Of a stretch of DNA of 64,000 nt, positions 62,130 to 64,000 are shown piece after piece (within the stretch, counting starts at the first letter, position 1; every line of letters starts with the position of its first letter). Both the position numbers and the translations under genes were made by a program. The notes beneath the pieces were generated by a model. That model was not told where the DNA came from. It saw only the letters and a list, made by a program, of their open reading frames with translations, and searched no databases. The stretch comes from Argopecten irradians (Eukaryota > Mollusca > Bivalvia > Pectinida > Pectinidae): positions 17,733,255 to 17,797,254 of the forward strand of contig NC_091138.1 in assembly GCF_041381155.1 (NCBI RefSeq), in the 5' to 3' direction.

Positions 62130-64000
62130 TGGATTAACTAAGATATCGATACCTTATATGGACAGATAGAGATTACTGGGAATATTGATACTTTAAAATG
62201 ACAGGTAGAGATTAACGGGGATATCGATACCTTAAAATGACAGGAAGAGTTCACTGGGAATATCGGTACCTTGAAATGACAGGAAGAGATTACCAGGGAT
62301 ATCGATACCTTAAAATGTCAGGTAGAGATTACCAGGGATATCGATACCTTAAAATGACAAGAAAAAATTAGCGGGGATATCGATACCTTAAAATGACAAG
62401 AAGAGATTACAGGGGATATCGATACCGTTAAATGACAGATAGAGCTTACTGCGGATATCGGTACCTTGAAATGACAAGAAGAGTTTCCTGGGAATATTGA
62501 TACCTTAAAATGTCAGGAAGAGATTACCGGGGATATCGATACATTAATATGACAAGAAGAAATTACCGGGATTATAGATACCTTAAAATGACAAGAAGAG
62601 ATTATCGGGTATATCGATACCTTAAAATGACAAGAAGGGATTACAGGGGATATCGATACCTAAAAATGACACGTAGAGTTTACTGGGAATATTAATACAT
62701 TAAAATGACAGGCAGAGATTACCGGGAATATTGATACCTTGAAATGACAAGAAGAGATTACCAGGGATATCGATACCTTGAAATGACAAGAAGAGATTAC
62801 CAGGGATATCGATAACTTAAAATGACAAGAAGAGATTACCAGGGATATCGATACCTTAAAATGACAAGAAGGGATTACAGGGGATATCGATACCTAAAAA
62901 TGACACGTAGAGTTTACTGGGAATATTAATACATTAAAATGACAGGCAGAGATTACCGGGAATATTGATACCTTGAAATGACAAGAAGAGATTACCAGGG
63001 ATATCGATACCTTGAAATGACAAGAAGAGATTACCAGGGATATCGATACCTTGAAATGACAAGAAGAGATTACCAGGAATATCGATAACTTAAAATGACA
63101 AGAAGAGATTACCAGGGATATCGATACCTTAAAATGACAAGAAGAGATTACCGGGGATATCGATACCTTGAAATGACAAGAAGAGATTACCAGGGATATC
63201 GATACCTTAAAATGACAAGAAGAGATTACCGGGGATATCGATACCTTGAAATGACAAGAAGAGATTACCAGTGATATCGATACCTTAAAATGACAGGTAG
63301 AGTTTACTTGGAATATCGATACCTTGAAATGACAAGAAAAGATTACCGGGGATATCGATACCTAAAAATGACAAGAAGAGATTACCAGGGATATCGATAC
63401 CTTAAAATGACAGGTAGAGTTTACTGGGAATATTGATACCTTAAAATGTCTGTAAGAGATGACCAGGGATATCGATACCTTAAAATGACAAGAAGAGATT
63501 ACCAGGGATACCGATACCTTAAATGATAGGTAGAGATTACCTGGGATATCGATACCTTAAAATGACAAGAAGAGATTACCGGGGATATCGATATCTTAAA
63601 ATGACAAGAAGAGATTACCGGGGATATCGATACCTTGAAATGACAAGAAGAGATTACCAGGGATATCGGTACCTTAAAATGACAGGTAGAGATTACCGGG
63701 AATATCGATACCTTAAAATGACAAGTAGAGATTACCGGGGATATCGATACCTGAAAATGACAAGAAGAGATTAGAGGGGATATCGATACCTTGAAATGAC
63801 AAGAAGAGATTACCAGGGATATCGATACCTTAAAATGATAGGTAGAGATTACCAGGGTTATCGATACCTTAAAATGACAAGAAGAGATTACCAGGGATAT
63901 CGATACCTAAAAATGACAGGAAGAGTTTACTGGGAATATTGATACCTTAAAACGTCAGGAAGAGATGACCGGGGATATCGATACCTTGAAATGATAAGAA
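62130..64000 (+). repeat. 39-bp satellite running off the right edge
   Basis: About 48 units of AAGAGATTACCAGGGATATC then GATACCTTAAAATGACAAG, with alternations AAGAAG/AGGTAG/AGGAAG and CCAGGG/CCGGGG/CTGGGA. Blocks of several units repeat as a higher-order pattern: 62580-62760 closely matches 62820-63000. 39 is divisible by 3, so short frames of MTRRDYRGYRYLK appear. Stops and single-base losses break them, so they are not genes. Confidence 0.9.

Noticed and set aside
62510-63774. MTRRDYRGYRYLK repeat proteins
   Set aside because: The frames are short and broken by single-base changes; they follow from a 39-bp satellite without conserved reading frame.

Overview
This is eukaryotic (metazoan) nuclear DNA: AT-rich, multi-exon genes with GT-AG introns, and several layers of dispersed repeats. 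Gene content and the lophotrochozoan-looking repeats (12-14 bp palindrome heads, GACGGACG tails) suggest a marine bivalve mollusc; that is inference. Most long open frames are tandem-repeat or opposite-strand artefacts. Real coding sequence was found by splicing short exons and checking that phase is kept at every junction.

Layout. (1) 100-6765, minus: ZNF207/BuGZ, N-terminal five coding exons, running off the left edge. (2) 10141-29893, minus: a complete TOP3A (DNA topoisomerase III alpha), 31 coding exons, 1040 codons in the long form. (3) 30187-45306, plus: a complete sn1-specific diacylglycerol lipase (DAGLB-like), 14 coding exons, 748 codons, divergent from TOP3A across about 290 bp. (4) 53382-57293, minus: the last four coding exons of an executioner caspase (caspase-3/7 type) with the whole catalytic domain. 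The rest is intronic or intergenic repeat-rich DNA, ending in a 39-bp satellite that runs off the right edge.

Most unusual observations. (a) A 352-bp miniature LTR retrotransposon in DAGLB intron 1 has 130-bp LTRs, a PBS, a purine tract and a 4-bp target duplication. Its LTR carries a tRNA-like module with A- and B-box promoter motifs. One solo LTR lies just inside a TOP3A 5' splice site, and an LTR-like relic lies just upstream of a caspase 3' splice site. (b) Three DAGLB introns hold minisatellites anchored on an exon-intron junction, two of which multiply a 3' splice site plus the first codons of the exon. In one of them the 54-bp unit keeps frame and encodes a Cys-rich 18-residue repeat. 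(c) Three repeat families share one architecture in which head motif and 3' hairpin change together, as in Helentron-like non-autonomous elements.

Functionally the four genes are unrelated housekeeping or signalling genes (spindle assembly, DNA decatenation, endocannabinoid/lipid signalling, apoptosis). Only TOP3A and DAGLB are arranged so as to share a regulatory region.
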